Positions 28,762-38,572 of a stretch of DNA of 64,000 bases are shown here, in pieces. How positions within the stretch are numbered: the stretch's first letter is position 1; each line of letters begins with the position of its first letter. The notes under the pieces were generated by a model, which was not told the DNA's origin, made no database searches, and worked only from the letters and a program-made list of their open reading frames with translations. Origin of the DNA: Gammaproteobacteria bacterium (GTDB lineage: Bacteria; Pseudomonadota; Gammaproteobacteria; Ga0077536). The stretch spans positions 1 through 64,000 of the forward strand of contig SHZJ01000001.1 of the NCBI GenBank assembly GCA_009692365.1, read 5' to 3'. The position numbers and the translations under genes are program-made.

Positions 28762-29672
28762 GCATTCGGCACTTCATCCAGTTCGCGGACCTCTCCGGCG
28801 CCGAAATTCGCACGCTGCTGGCACGTGCGACCGAACTCAAGCAACGGCGCGCGGCCGGTGACAGGCCGCGGCTGTTTGAGCACAAAGTGCTGACGATGAT
28901 TTTTGAGAAATCCTCGACCCGCACGCGAGTGTCGTTTGAAACCGCCATGATCGAGGGCGGCGGCGGGGCTATCTTCCTGTCGCCACGCGACTCGCAGCTA
29001 GGGCGCGGCGAACCGGTGGAAGACACCGCACGCGTGCTCTCGCAAATGTGCGACGCCATCATGGTGCGTACGTTCGCCCATGACATCGTCGAGCGGCTGG
29101 CCCAATTCGCCAGCGTGCCCGTGATTAACGGCCTCACCGACCGCTTCCATCCCTGTCAGGTGCTGGCCGATATGCAAACTTATTTCGAGCACCGTGGCGA
29201 CATCGCGGGGCGCAAAGTTGCGTGGGTCGGCGATGGCAACAATATGTGTAATACCTATATTGAAGCGGCGGCGTTGTTGGATTTTGAGCTGGTGGTGGCG
29301 GTGCCGGCGGGCTTTGAGCCCTCGGCATTGCCCGCCGCGTCCAGCGCCCAGGGCCATGTGACCCTCACCGAAGACCCCATGGAGGCCGTGCAGGGCGCCG
29401 ATCTCGTGGTGACGGACGTCTGGGTCAGCATGGGGCAAGAGGAAGATGCCGCTCGGCGCCGGCAGGTCATGGCGCCTTTCCAGGTCAATTCGGCGTTGCT
29501 GGCACGCGCCGCGCCGCGCGCGCTGTTCATGCATTGTCTCCCCGCCCACCGCGGCGAGGAAGTTGCTGCCGAAGTCCTCGAGTTGCCCCACAGCGTGGTG
29601 TGGGAGGAGGCGGGCAATCGTCTGCACGCGCAGAAGGCGTTGCTGGAATTTTTGTTGCAGTCGGGCCGCTGA
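28758..29672 (+). CDS. argF: Ornithine carbamoyltransferase
   Basis: FEKSSTRTRVSFE, FHPCQVLADMQT, FMHCLPAHRGEEV. Confidence 0.97.
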   Translation: MSIRHFIQFADLSGAEIRTLLARATELKQRRAAGDRPRLFEHKVLTMIFEKSSTRTRVSFETAMIEGGGGAIFLSPRDSQLGRGEPVEDTARVLSQMCDAIMVRTFAHDIVERLAQFASVPVINGLTDRFHPCQVLADMQTYFEHRGDIAGRKVAWVGDGNNMCNTYIEAAALLDFELVVAVPAGFEPSALPAASSAQGHVTLTEDPMEAVQGADLVVTDVWVSMGQEEDAARRRQVMAPFQVNSALLARAAPRALFMHCLPAHRGEEVAAEVLELPHSVVWEEAGNRLHAQKALLEFLLQSGR

Positions 29673-29677
29673 CCGGC

Positions 29678-30424
29678 GTGCGATTTCTGTTGTGCAACGA
29701 CGATGGCTACCGTGCCCCCGGACTGTTGGCGCTGGCCACCACCCTGCGCGCCTTGGGCGCGGTGACCGTGGTGGCCCCGGAACGCAACCGCAGCGGTGCC
29801 AGCAATTCTTTGACCCTCGATCGCCCGCTGCGCGCGACTTTGGTGGCAGACGGGGTGTTTATGGTCGACGGCACGCCGGCCGACTGCGCCTATCTAGCCC
29901 TGACCGAACTGCTGCCTGAAAAGCCCGATCTGGTGGTGTCGGGGATCAATGCCGGCGAAAATCTGGGCGACGATGTGCTTTACTCGGGAACCGTCGCGGC
30001 CGCGATGGAAGGCTGTCTGTTGGGCACCCCGGCGCTGGCGTTTTCACTGGCGAGCCCTGACCCGACGGACTATGCTGGGGCGGCCCGTATCGCCGGGGAG
30101 CTGGTCCAAAAATTCATTGCAGAAGGCATGCCGCAGCACTGGTTGCTCAATATCAACATCCCGAATGTGCCGGCGCCCACCCTGCGCGATGCGCAGATTA
30201 CCCGCTTGGGGCGGCGCCAACGGGCGGCGGTGTCAATTATGCAGCGGGACCCGCGCGGCCGACCGATGTACTGGATCGGTCCCGCCGGTGCGCCCGGCGC
30301 GCAGGCAGGTCCCGGCACCGATTTTCATGCCATTGCCGCCGGCGTCGTCTCGATTACCCCCTTGCAGATGGACCTCTCGGCCTACGCCACGATGCCAGAC
30401 CTTGCGCAATGGTTGAGGAACTAG
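29678..30424 (+). CDS. surE: 5'/3'-nucleotidase SurE (GTG start)
   Basis: VRFLLCNDDGYRAPGLLALA; VAPERNRSGASNSLTL; VVSGINAGENLGDDVLYSGTVAAAMEG. Confidence 0.96.
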   Translation: MRFLLCNDDGYRAPGLLALATTLRALGAVTVVAPERNRSGASNSLTLDRPLRATLVADGVFMVDGTPADCAYLALTELLPEKPDLVVSGINAGENLGDDVLYSGTVAAAMEGCLLGTPALAFSLASPDPTDYAGAARIAGELVQKFIAEGMPQHWLLNINIPNVPAPTLRDAQITRLGRRQRAAVSIMQRDPRGRPMYWIGPAGAPGAQAGPGTDFHAIAAGVVSITPLQMDLSAYATMPDLAQWLRN

Positions 30425-30434
30425 CGCCCCGACC

Positions 30435-31094
30435 ATGATGACCGACCGCAGTGGCATAGGCCTAACCTCGCAGCGAGCCCGTAACCGGCTGGTCGATCTG
30501 CTGCGGAATATGGGTATCAGTTCGGAAGAAGTCTTAGCACTCATCAGCAGCACGCCACGGCATTTATTCGTCGATGAAGCTCTCGCCAGCCGCGCCTACG
30601 AAAACAACGCGCTGCCCATCGGCTACGGCCAGACCATCTCCCAGCCCTACGTGGTGGCCGCGATGACGCAAGTGCTGCGCGAGAGCGGTCCACTAGACCG
30701 TGTTTTGGAAATTGGCGGGGGCTGTGGTTATCAGAGCGCGGTTTTGGCCCGCATTGCGAGTCAGGTATACACCGTCGAGCGCATTGCCGCGCTCGCCAAC
30801 CGGCTGCGCGCGCGACTCCACGAACTGCACATTGGCAACGTCCGGGTGCGCCACGGTGATGGCCGTTTGGGATGGGCCTCGCAGGCGCCCTTCGACGCGG
30901 TGCTGGTGGCGGCGGCGGCGCCCAATATACCCAAAGCGCTGCTCGAGCAATTATCGATTGGCGGTCGGGCCGTGATGCCGATCGGGCGCCAGGGGGAGCA
31001 AATGTTGACCCTGTTTCGACGCACCGAGGACGGCATCGATGAGCAAGCGCTGCAGCGTGTCAGTTTTGTGCCCCTGCTAGAGAATGTTGACTAA
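30435..31094 (+). CDS. pcm: Protein-L-isoaspartate O-methyltransferase
   Basis: LPIGYGQTISQPYVVAAMTQ; VLEIGGGCGYQSAVLA; VGGRAVMPIG-like C-terminus. Confidence 0.95.
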   Translation: MMTDRSGIGLTSQRARNRLVDLLRNMGISSEEVLALISSTPRHLFVDEALASRAYENNALPIGYGQTISQPYVVAAMTQVLRESGPLDRVLEIGGGCGYQSAVLARIASQVYTVERIAALANRLRARLHELHIGNVRVRHGDGRLGWASQAPFDAVLVAAAAPNIPKALLEQLSIGGRAVMPIGRQGEQMLTLFRRTEDGIDEQALQRVSFVPLLENVD

Positions 31095-32067
31095 GTTGCG
31101 CCTAGGGAGGGGATTTGCGGCGGCATTGGCGGGCTGCGTGGGCGCGGCGCTGCTGGGTGGCTGCGCGGGGACCAACACCGCACCCATCGAGCAGAAATCT
31201 TTCGCCACCCCAAGCGCGCCCTCGAAGCTCGCGGTACCGCACGCCGGCGCGCCGGCGCCGACGACCCCGCCGAGCGTGTATCGGGTGGTGGCGGGCGACA
31301 CCCTGTATTCCATCGCCTGGCGTTATGGGCTGGATGCGCGAGACATCGGGCGTTGGAACAAACTCGATAATTTCAACCGTATTCTGGTGGGCCAGTCGCT
31401 GGTATTGCGCCACAACCCCGCGCCCGTTGCGCCAGCGAGTCGACCTGCCGTCCCGGTGGGCGCACCGCAGCCGACGGCGGCAACCCCCATTGCGCTGGCC
31501 GCGCCGCTCGCCACTCAAGTTGACAGCGCACCGGGAGCGGTGACGCCGACGCCCACCGCCGGCCCGGCACCCGCCGCTAGTCCAGCGCCCACCGCCGGCC
31601 CGGCGTCGACGGCGAGCGAGGTCGACGACGCCGCCGAGGCAGAGGACGATGCTGCCGTGGAGGAAACCTCTGCCGCCGCCGAGGGTGCGCGCAGTAGCGC
31701 GGGCATCGAGTGGCGCTGGCCGGCCACGGGCACCGCTAAAAATACCGTCGTGGCGAGCGGCGCGGCAGGTCTCGACATTACCGGCCAACGGGGCCAACCG
31801 GTCTACGCAGCGGCCGAGGGGCAAGTGGTGTACAGCGGCAACGGATTGCGGGGCTATGGCCAACTGGTGATCATCAAGCACAGCGAGGTGTTTCTGAGCG
31901 CCTATGCGCACAACGATAAGCTCTTGGTGAGCGAGGGAGCTCAGGTCCGGGGTGGTCAGCAGATTGCGGCGATGGGCGACTCCGATGCGGATGTCGTGGC
32001 ATTACATTTTGAAATTCGCAAAAACGGCAAGGCGGTCGAGCCGCGGCAGTTTCTGCCCGCGCGTTGA
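31084..32067 (+). CDS. nlpD: NlpD-like LysM/M23-domain lipoprotein
   Basis: Lipobox LLGGC, LysM YRVVAGDTLYSIAWRYG, degenerate M23 domain GQLVIIKHSEVFLSAYAHNDKLLV; follows surE-pcm. Confidence 0.93.
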   Translation: MLTKLRLGRGFAAALAGCVGAALLGGCAGTNTAPIEQKSFATPSAPSKLAVPHAGAPAPTTPPSVYRVVAGDTLYSIAWRYGLDARDIGRWNKLDNFNRILVGQSLVLRHNPAPVAPASRPAVPVGAPQPTAATPIALAAPLATQVDSAPGAVTPTPTAGPAPAASPAPTAGPASTASEVDDAAEAEDDAAVEETSAAAEGARSSAGIEWRWPATGTAKNTVVASGAAGLDITGQRGQPVYAAAEGQVVYSGNGLRGYGQLVIIKHSEVFLSAYAHNDKLLVSEGAQVRGGQQIAAMGDSDADVVALHFEIRKNGKAVEPRQFLPAR

Positions 32068-32211
32068 GTGCAGTGGGGTGGCGGTTCGTCCCGCTTGGCG
32101 ACCATCGCCGCTGCGGGTAGGGCAGTTCGGGCGGGTCACCGAATGCGACCGACAGGCCCCAGACAGCGCCGCGGCTATGCCATGGGTAATGCGCGTCGGC
32201 GCTCCGCGCGC

Positions 32212-32601
32212 TTAGGCAGGTGGCAGCGCGGCAAGCGGAAACAGCGCCGCACAGACTGAGCGAGATTCTGCGACCAGCACGTTATAGACGCGGCAAGCCG
32301 CGGCCGTCGTCATAACTTCGCAGCCAATGCCGCGCGCCAGAATGCCGGCCATGGTCTGCGGCGGTAAAAAAATTTGTCGGCTACCGGTGCCGATGATGAT
32401 GAGATCGGTACCTAAGGCACACAGCCCGGCAATATGTTCGGCGGTGAGTTCGTGCACCGTGGCGGGAAGTTGATCGCCCGAGAGGTAAGCGCCGGCGATG
32501 ACGAGAGCCGTGGTGATCCTGCGCTCGCCTACTAAAAATTCCCCGGGGCCGTAGGCGCGAATGGTGGGAGTTGCGGCGCCGGTGTCCAGTTCAAATTTCA
32601 T
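32212..32601 (-). CDS. Mth938/DUF498-family protein
   Basis: DLIIIGTGSRQIFLPPQTMAGILARGIGCEVMTTAAACRVYNVLVAESRSVCAALFPL. Confidence 0.85.
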   Translation of the reverse strand: MKFELDTGAATPTIRAYGPGEFLVGERRITTALVIAGAYLSGDQLPATVHELTAEHIAGLCALGTDLIIIGTGSRQIFLPPQTMAGILARGIGCEVMTTAAACRVYNVLVAESRSVCAALFPLAALPPA

Positions 32602-32681
32602 GCTGTTTATCGGTGTGGCTTGGCTGGGATGTCGCGACGACTAGCCCCGTGCCGGGGCCACCGTTCCTGATGAACCAATGA

Positions 32682-33362
<681 letters not shown>

Positions 33363-33430
33363 AAAAGATGTGGGTTTGTTGCGTTGAAGAAACAGAAAAT
33401 TCACTTGGCGGATTTTCTTAACCAGATTGC

Positions 33431-33460
33431 TTTACATGTGCTCGCTAGCCGCAGTATAAA
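33431..33460 (+). promoter_or_regulatory. Candidate sigma70 promoter TTTACA-N18-TATAAA upstream of the H1-like gene
   Basis: -35 at 33431-33436, -10 at 33455-33460, about 57 bp before ATG 33517. Confidence 0.5.
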
Positions 33461-33516
33461 TGCGCCCGTGGTGTTGTTTTTTTTATTCAACTCAAGTTGA
33501 AAAGGGGACTTTTAAA

Positions 33517-33738
33517 ATGGCTACTGCGAAGAAGAAAGCGAGCGCTAAAAAACCAGCCGTGAAGGCTGCCGTTAAAAAACCAGCCGTTGCTAAGGCGGCG
33601 GCGAAACAGCCGGCCGTCGTGAAGAAGGCTGTCGTGAAGAAGGCCGTCGTAAAGAAGGCCGTCGTGAAGAAGGCCGTCGTGAAGAAGGCCGTCGTGAAGA
33701 AGGCCGTCGTGAAGAAGGCTGCGGCAAAGAAAAAATAG
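33517..33738 (+). CDS. Histone H1-like Lys/Ala-rich repeat protein (73 aa)
   Basis: MATAKKKASAKKPAVKAAVKKPAVAKAAAKQPAVVKKAVVKKA...; own promoter and terminator. Confidence 0.82.
   Translation: MATAKKKASAKKPAVKAAVKKPAVAKAAAKQPAVVKKAVVKKAVVKKAVVKKAVVKKAVVKKAVVKKAAAKKK
33613..33717. repeat. 15-bp coding tandem repeat, 7 copies (AVVKK)
   Basis: gccgtcgtgaagaag-type units in register from 33613 to 33717. Confidence 0.95.
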
Positions 33739-33755
33739 CTGCGGCGGCGACCCAG

Positions 33756-33793
33756 AAAAGTGCCCGCTTTCGCGAGCGAGGACGGGCACTTTT
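33756..33793 (+). terminator. Rho-independent-like terminator after the H1-like gene
   Basis: Perfect 11-bp inverted repeat aaaagtgcccg ... cgggcactttt. Confidence 0.82.
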
Positions 33794-33948
33794 CCTCACC
33801 CTACCGGCGCGGCCGCCAGGCTAGCCTCTACCCGTTACGACCACCGCCGCCGCATGTCAGCGCAAGGTGAGCGCACCCGATGCGCTCGGCTTACAGGTCA
33901 AAATGCCCTATTTTGCGCGGTTAAATGCCGCGCTGAGCGGGGCTGAGC

Positions 33949-36273
33949 GTGCGCGCCGAGGCGGAAAAAGATCGCCTCAAGAACGGCTCGTCCGGGGCCG
34001 CTCGCGCTTATCTCAACTTCGCTGTCCGACATCTGCTGCTGTGGCTGCTGCTGGCTTTTGTGGCCTACTGGGCGTGGCTGGACCATGACGTTGTCGCGCG
34101 TTTTGGACAACGTCAGTGGGCGCTGCCCACGCGGATTTATGCCGCGCCGATCGAACTTTTCCCGGGACGACCTTTGACGCAGACCGCGTTGGCGCAGCGC
34201 CTCTCGGACACCGGTTATCGGGCGGTCGATTCGGTCAACGGTCCCGGCCAGTTCAGTGTGGCTGGCCATACGCTAACGCTGCAGACCCGGGGCTTTGTGG
34301 TCGGCGATGCGCGGGAGCCCACGCGCGACTTAGTGGTCTACTTCGCTCAAGGGCGTTTGAGCGCGTTGGCGAATCGCATCGGCGGTGAGGCGGTGGCATT
34401 GGTGCGGGTTGATCCGCTGGAAATCGGTCGTCTACATGCCGCGTCCTTCGAAGACCGGGTGCCGCTAACGGGCGCAGAACTGCCAGATTTTTTTCTCCAA
34501 TCTCTAATCGCCGTTGAAGACCGGCGCTTCTCCGATCACGTGGGGGTCGATGTTTTAGGTATCGCACGGGCCGCGTTCGCTAATCTGCGCAGCGGCTCGA
34601 TTGCGCAGGGCGGGAGCACGCTCACGCAGCAGTTGGCCAAGAATCTTTTCTTGTCTCGGGAGCGCAAATTCTCGCGCAAATTAAAAGAGGCAATGATCGC
34701 GATTTCGTTAGAGCGGGCGTTCGGCAAGCGCGAAATTCTGGAGGCCTACGTCAATGAAGTGTTCCTCGGGCAGGATGGGAATCGCGCTATTCATGGCTTT
34801 GGCTTGGCATCACGTTTCTATTTTGGGCGGCCCTTGGATGAACTGGGCGTGGCTGAGCAGGCACTGCTGATTGGGCTGATTCGTGGCCCCTCGCAGTACA
34901 ACCCGTTTCGATACCCCGAGCGGGCACTAGAGCGCCGGAATGTCGTGCTGGAGCGTTTACGCGACAGCGGGATCATTGATGCGGCGGAGGCGACGCGGTA
35001 CAGCAGCGGCCCGCTGCAACTGCGTGAGGGCGCATGGCGCGGCAGTAGCCGCTACGCGGGCTTTTTGGATTTAGTGGCGCGCCAACTCACGCAAGACTAT
35101 CAACAATCTGATTTGGAAACCGCGGGGCTAAAGGTCTATACGACGCTGGATGTCGCGACCCAGCGCGCGGCGGAACTCGCCGTGACCAAGGTGCTGGCGG
35201 CCATTGAAACCGAACGCCCGAAGGAGCGTCAAAAACTGCAGGCGGCGTTGGTCATCACCGATCCCCGCACGGCGGATATCAAGGCTCTGCTGGGCGATCG
35301 ACTAGGCGTGCCGGGAGGATTTAATCGAGCGCTGGATGCGCGGCGCCAGATAGGCTCGCTGATGAAGCCCTTTGTTTACCTCACCGCGCTGGCAGATCCA
35401 GCGCGATTCAACGTGGCCACCCGGCTCTCCGATGCGCCGCGGACTTGGCGGGGCGCGGACGGTCGGGCGTGGTCGCCGGAGAACTTCGATAAGCGCTTCC
35501 ACGGGGAGGTCAGCATCGAATATGCCCTGGCCCATTCGTTGAATCTTGCGACGCTAGACCTCGGGTTCAAGATTGGCCTTAGTCGCCTCACCCAAACCCT
35601 GCGTCGCTTGGGCGTGGAGAGCGCGCTGCCGCCCTATCCCTCGCTATTTTTGGGCGCGGTGGAAATGACCCCCTACGAATTGGCCCAGCTCTACCAAACT
35701 GTCGCCAACGATGGTTTGCGCAGTCCACTGCGAGCGATCAGGGCGGTGGTGGATGTGCATAACAATCTGCTGCAACGTAACGTGCTCAAGCCCCGCCGGG
35801 TGCTCGACGCCCCTACGGCCTATCTGGTGCGCCATTTGCTCACCCAGGTCGTGGCCACCGGCACGGCCCACAGTCTGGCGCTGGCGCTGCCGCAAGCGCT
35901 GCCCCTAGCCGGCAAGACAGGTACCTCGGATCAGTCGCGCGACAGCTGGTTTGCAGGCTTCGGTGGGGATGCGCTGGGGGTCGCGTGGATCGGCCGTGAC
36001 GATAATCACGCGGTGGGTTTGACGGGTGCTAGCGGCGCGCTGCGCGTGTGGATTGAAACCCTGCGGACAGTGGGTATCACGCCGGTCAATATGGATCCGC
36101 CGCCCAGTGTCGAGTGGCATCGGGTCACGCCAGACGGTGCTGCGCTCGCCCCCGAAGACTGCCCCAACGCGGTCCTTGTCCCGCTAAATATCGAACATCT
36201 GCCCCGCGTGGCAGACAGTTGCACGGCCGCGCCCGATGGCGTGCTCGGCATCTGGCAAAATCTCCAGAGGTAA
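33949..36273 (+). CDS. mrcB: Penicillin-binding protein 1B (transglycosylase/transpeptidase)
   Basis: GT51 motifs EDRRFSDHVGVD, GGSTLTQQLAKNLFLS; transpeptidase QIGSLMKPFVYLTAL, KTGTSDQSRDSWFAGF. Confidence 0.94.
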   Translation: MRAEAEKDRLKNGSSGAARAYLNFAVRHLLLWLLLAFVAYWAWLDHDVVARFGQRQWALPTRIYAAPIELFPGRPLTQTALAQRLSDTGYRAVDSVNGPGQFSVAGHTLTLQTRGFVVGDAREPTRDLVVYFAQGRLSALANRIGGEAVALVRVDPLEIGRLHAASFEDRVPLTGAELPDFFLQSLIAVEDRRFSDHVGVDVLGIARAAFANLRSGSIAQGGSTLTQQLAKNLFLSRERKFSRKLKEAMIAISLERAFGKREILEAYVNEVFLGQDGNRAIHGFGLASRFYFGRPLDELGVAEQALLIGLIRGPSQYNPFRYPERALERRNVVLERLRDSGIIDAAEATRYSSGPLQLREGAWRGSSRYAGFLDLVARQLTQDYQQSDLETAGLKVYTTLDVATQRAAELAVTKVLAAIETERPKERQKLQAALVITDPRTADIKALLGDRLGVPGGFNRALDARRQIGSLMKPFVYLTALADPARFNVATRLSDAPRTWRGADGRAWSPENFDKRFHGEVSIEYALAHSLNLATLDLGFKIGLSRLTQTLRRLGVESALPPYPSLFLGAVEMTPYELAQLYQTVANDGLRSPLRAIRAVVDVHNNLLQRNVLKPRRVLDAPTAYLVRHLLTQVVATGTAHSLALALPQALPLAGKTGTSDQSRDSWFAGFGGDALGVAWIGRDDNHAVGLTGASGALRVWIETLRTVGITPVNMDPPPSVEWHRVTPDGAALAPEDCPNAVLVPLNIEHLPRVADSCTAAPDGVLGIWQNLQR

Positions 36274-36279
36274 ATCACT

Positions 36280-36603
36280 TTGAGTCAATTCCGGCGAGGT
36301 ATTTTTGGCGCGCTACTGCTAGCCGGGTTAGCGGGCTGCGCCATGGGGGCCGTGCAGCCGGCGAGGAGCGAGACCCGTGCGGCCGCAGGAAGTCATTCGC
36401 CACCGCCGGTCGCGCCCGCGACCGCGTTACCGCAGGCTGGGGCGGTTCCGTCTACTGCACCGCAAGTCAACGCACTGCCAGACACCCAAAGCCCCGCCAG
36501 CATGGCCATTGCGTTGCCCACCCCACCCAGCGGCGCGTCAGCCACGCCGCCCCCTGCACCGCCGGACGGGGGCCAGTCAGTGGTGGTCGCGCCGCCGCGC
36601 TGA
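36280..36603 (+). CDS. Small Pro/Ala-rich putative lipoprotein
   Basis: Lipobox LLLAGLAGCAMG; starts 7 nt after mrcB. Confidence 0.5.
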   Translation: MSQFRRGIFGALLLAGLAGCAMGAVQPARSETRAAAGSHSPPPVAPATALPQAGAVPSTAPQVNALPDTQSPASMAIALPTPPSGASATPPPAPPDGGQSVVVAPPR

Positions 36604-36652
36604 GGGCGGCCTGCACCACCGTGCCAAGCGCGCGTCTGCCGTCGTGGGCGCG

Positions 36653-36800
36653 GCAGGGTCGGTGCAGGGTCGGTGCAGGGTCGGTGCGGGCTCGGTGCGG
36701 GCTTGGTGCGGGCTCGGTGCGGGCTCGGTGCAGGCTCGGTGCGGGCTCGGTGCAGGCTCGGTGCAGGCTCGGTGCGGGCTCGGTGCGGGCTCGGTGCAGG
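36653..36800. repeat. 11-bp minisatellite, about 13 copies plus partial
   Basis: Units gcagggtcggt / gcgggctcggt / gcaggctcggt in continuous 11-bp register from 36653. Confidence 0.95.
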
Positions 36801-36840
36801 GCGCTGAAAATGGCGCGCGACAGGGCTTGCTGCGGGTGTC

Positions 36841-37149
36841 CTAGCCGGTGGTCGGCCCGCTCCCAGGTGCGGTGGGGGGGGCGCCCTGGGGCCGCCCGCC
36901 TAGCGCATAGGCAAAGGCGATAACCTCCGCCACGGCGACGTACAGTTGCCGCGGAATTTGCTGGTCGAGGTCCAGCTTGCTCAGGACGGTGACCAGCGCG
37001 TTATCTTCGCGCAAAGGCACCCCGTGGGCTTCGGCCAGCGCGATAATACGCTCGGCGACTGCGCCATGCCCCTTCGCGGTCACCCGCGGCGCGCCCTGGC
37101 CATCCCACTGCAGACTCACCGCCATCGGCAGGGGTGTTGGCGTGGCCAT
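36841..37149 (-). CDS. FlhB C-terminal-like (FhlB/EscU-family export-apparatus switch) small protein
   Basis: AVSLQWDGQGAPRVTAKGHGAVAERIIALAEAHGVPLREDNALVTVLSKLDLDQQIPRQLYVAVAEVIAFAYAL. Confidence 0.9.
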   Translation of the reverse strand: MATPTPLPMAVSLQWDGQGAPRVTAKGHGAVAERIIALAEAHGVPLREDNALVTVLSKLDLDQQIPRQLYVAVAEVIAFAYALGGRPQGAPPTAPGSGPTTG

Positions 37150-37150
37150 C

Positions 37151-38473
37151 TCAAGCCTCCGTATCGATTAAACGATCGGACCCACTGCGCAGCGGCTCGG
37201 GGGCGGCGATGGGTCGCATGACGCTCGGCGAAATTTCAAACCCATGGGCCGCCAACGCCCGGTCTAGGTCGCGCAGATGGGCTGCGATTAAGTCGCGCAA
37301 CACGGGTGTGTCGCTCCAAGTTGTGATCGCGATCCGATCGCCGGCGAGCGCGATGCGTGCGCGCAGCGTGCCCAGCGCCTCGATCGGCACGTCCACGGCG
37401 ATGCTGAACGGCGCCTCGCCGGTCTCGGTGCGCCGATGCCCGTCGCTCGCCACCTCCAGCGTCACGCTATCGGTGCCGGTCCCGGTGCGAATGGGGATCT
37501 CGAAATAGCTGAATAGTTGCTGATTTTGCACCGCGCCCGCAGTGTGCAGTTGGTGCGTGGTAATGCGCGCGAGGCCCGCATTGAGGTCGTCCAGCAACTT
37601 GGGAAGGCTGGTCAGGGCGAGCGTCTCGGGGCGATACTCCGGCGCGGCAGCGCTGCTGCTCTGCGGGGTCTGCGGGCTCTGCGCCGCCATATTCGGGGTG
37701 CCTGGCAGTGCTTTGGCGGTGAGCAGTGTGGTCTCGGCGTCGGGTGTGAGCACGGCGGGGGAGGCTGTTCGCGGCATCGGCGTGGGCCATAGCAGCGCTT
37801 TAATCTGGGCATCGGATGCTGCCGCCTTGGACGTTTGCTGCAGCACCTCGGACACCGTTTCGCGCAGCGCCAGCAGCTGCCATTTGAGATCCGTGACCGG
37901 CAGATCGAGCGCTGGCGGGGACCCCGCGAGGCGCGCCCAGGACGGCGCGACCAGTTGCGCCAACTTCGCTTCGAGCTGGGTTCCTGCGCCAGCGACGCCG
38001 CGGGCGAGCCCCGCGGGATCGGCGAGATTTACGAGCGTGGGCAGTGACGCGGCCAAGGCCTGTAATTTCACGTTCACGAGCGGCGGTAACTCGGCGCTAG
38101 GCTGAGCGGTGACTAGGGGCGCTAAGAGCTTGGGTAGCGTTTCCGCCAGCGGCGCTTGCTGCGGGAGCGCGCGGGCCAAGGAGGAGAGGACAACGCTGGC
38201 CGGTGACTCGGCGACGGGCGGTGGGAGCAGGGTCAGCTGCGGTTGCACCCCACCGGCGGTGACCCGGGCGGTGAACTGCTCACCGGGCGGGAGCTCCAGC
38301 CGGGTGTGTGCCACCAGATTTTGCCCGTTGACCGCGAGCCGCAGCGTGTTCTCATCGACGCGTTCGAGCACCGCGACGCGCAAGATCTGACCCACCGCCC
38401 ACGCAAGTGGCAGGGGGGCCGCGGCAGCCGGGCGTGACTGCGTGAGCAGTTGGGTAGAAAGATCGGTGTTCAT
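37151..38473 (-). CDS. Flagellar hook-length-control (FliK)-like protein
   Basis: Long Pro/Ala/Gln-rich protein with FliK-like C-terminal domain (PLRSGS tail; LGTLRARIALAGDRIAITTWSDTPVLRDLIAAHLRDLDRALAAHGFEI). Confidence 0.82.
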   Translation of the reverse strand: MNTDLSTQLLTQSRPAAAAPLPLAWAVGQILRVAVLERVDENTLRLAVNGQNLVAHTRLELPPGEQFTARVTAGGVQPQLTLLPPPVAESPASVVLSSLARALPQQAPLAETLPKLLAPLVTAQPSAELPPLVNVKLQALAASLPTLVNLADPAGLARGVAGAGTQLEAKLAQLVAPSWARLAGSPPALDLPVTDLKWQLLALRETVSEVLQQTSKAAASDAQIKALLWPTPMPRTASPAVLTPDAETTLLTAKALPGTPNMAAQSPQTPQSSSAAAPEYRPETLALTSLPKLLDDLNAGLARITTHQLHTAGAVQNQQLFSYFEIPIRTGTGTDSVTLEVASDGHRRTETGEAPFSIAVDVPIEALGTLRARIALAGDRIAITTWSDTPVLRDLIAAHLRDLDRALAAHGFEISPSVMRPIAAPEPLRSGSDRLIDTEA

Positions 38474-38572
38474 CGGGTGGGGAGCGGCCGTCGCCCACAG
38501 AACTTGATTCCCGGGCTAAGATGGCAGCACTGAAGAGAGTCTGGTTTTCTAGTTGAGCTTAGGATTTCCTAA

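Noticed and set aside
33487-33799. Minus-strand ORFs LLHDGLLHDG and RRPSSRRPSS opposite the H1-like gene
   Set aside because: Reverse-complement readings of the 15-bp repeat; promoter, RBS and terminator all support the plus strand.
36377-36923. ORFs with GSVRARCGLGAGSVQARC repeats
   Set aside because: Arise from the 11-bp minisatellite in all frames and overlap better-supported genes.
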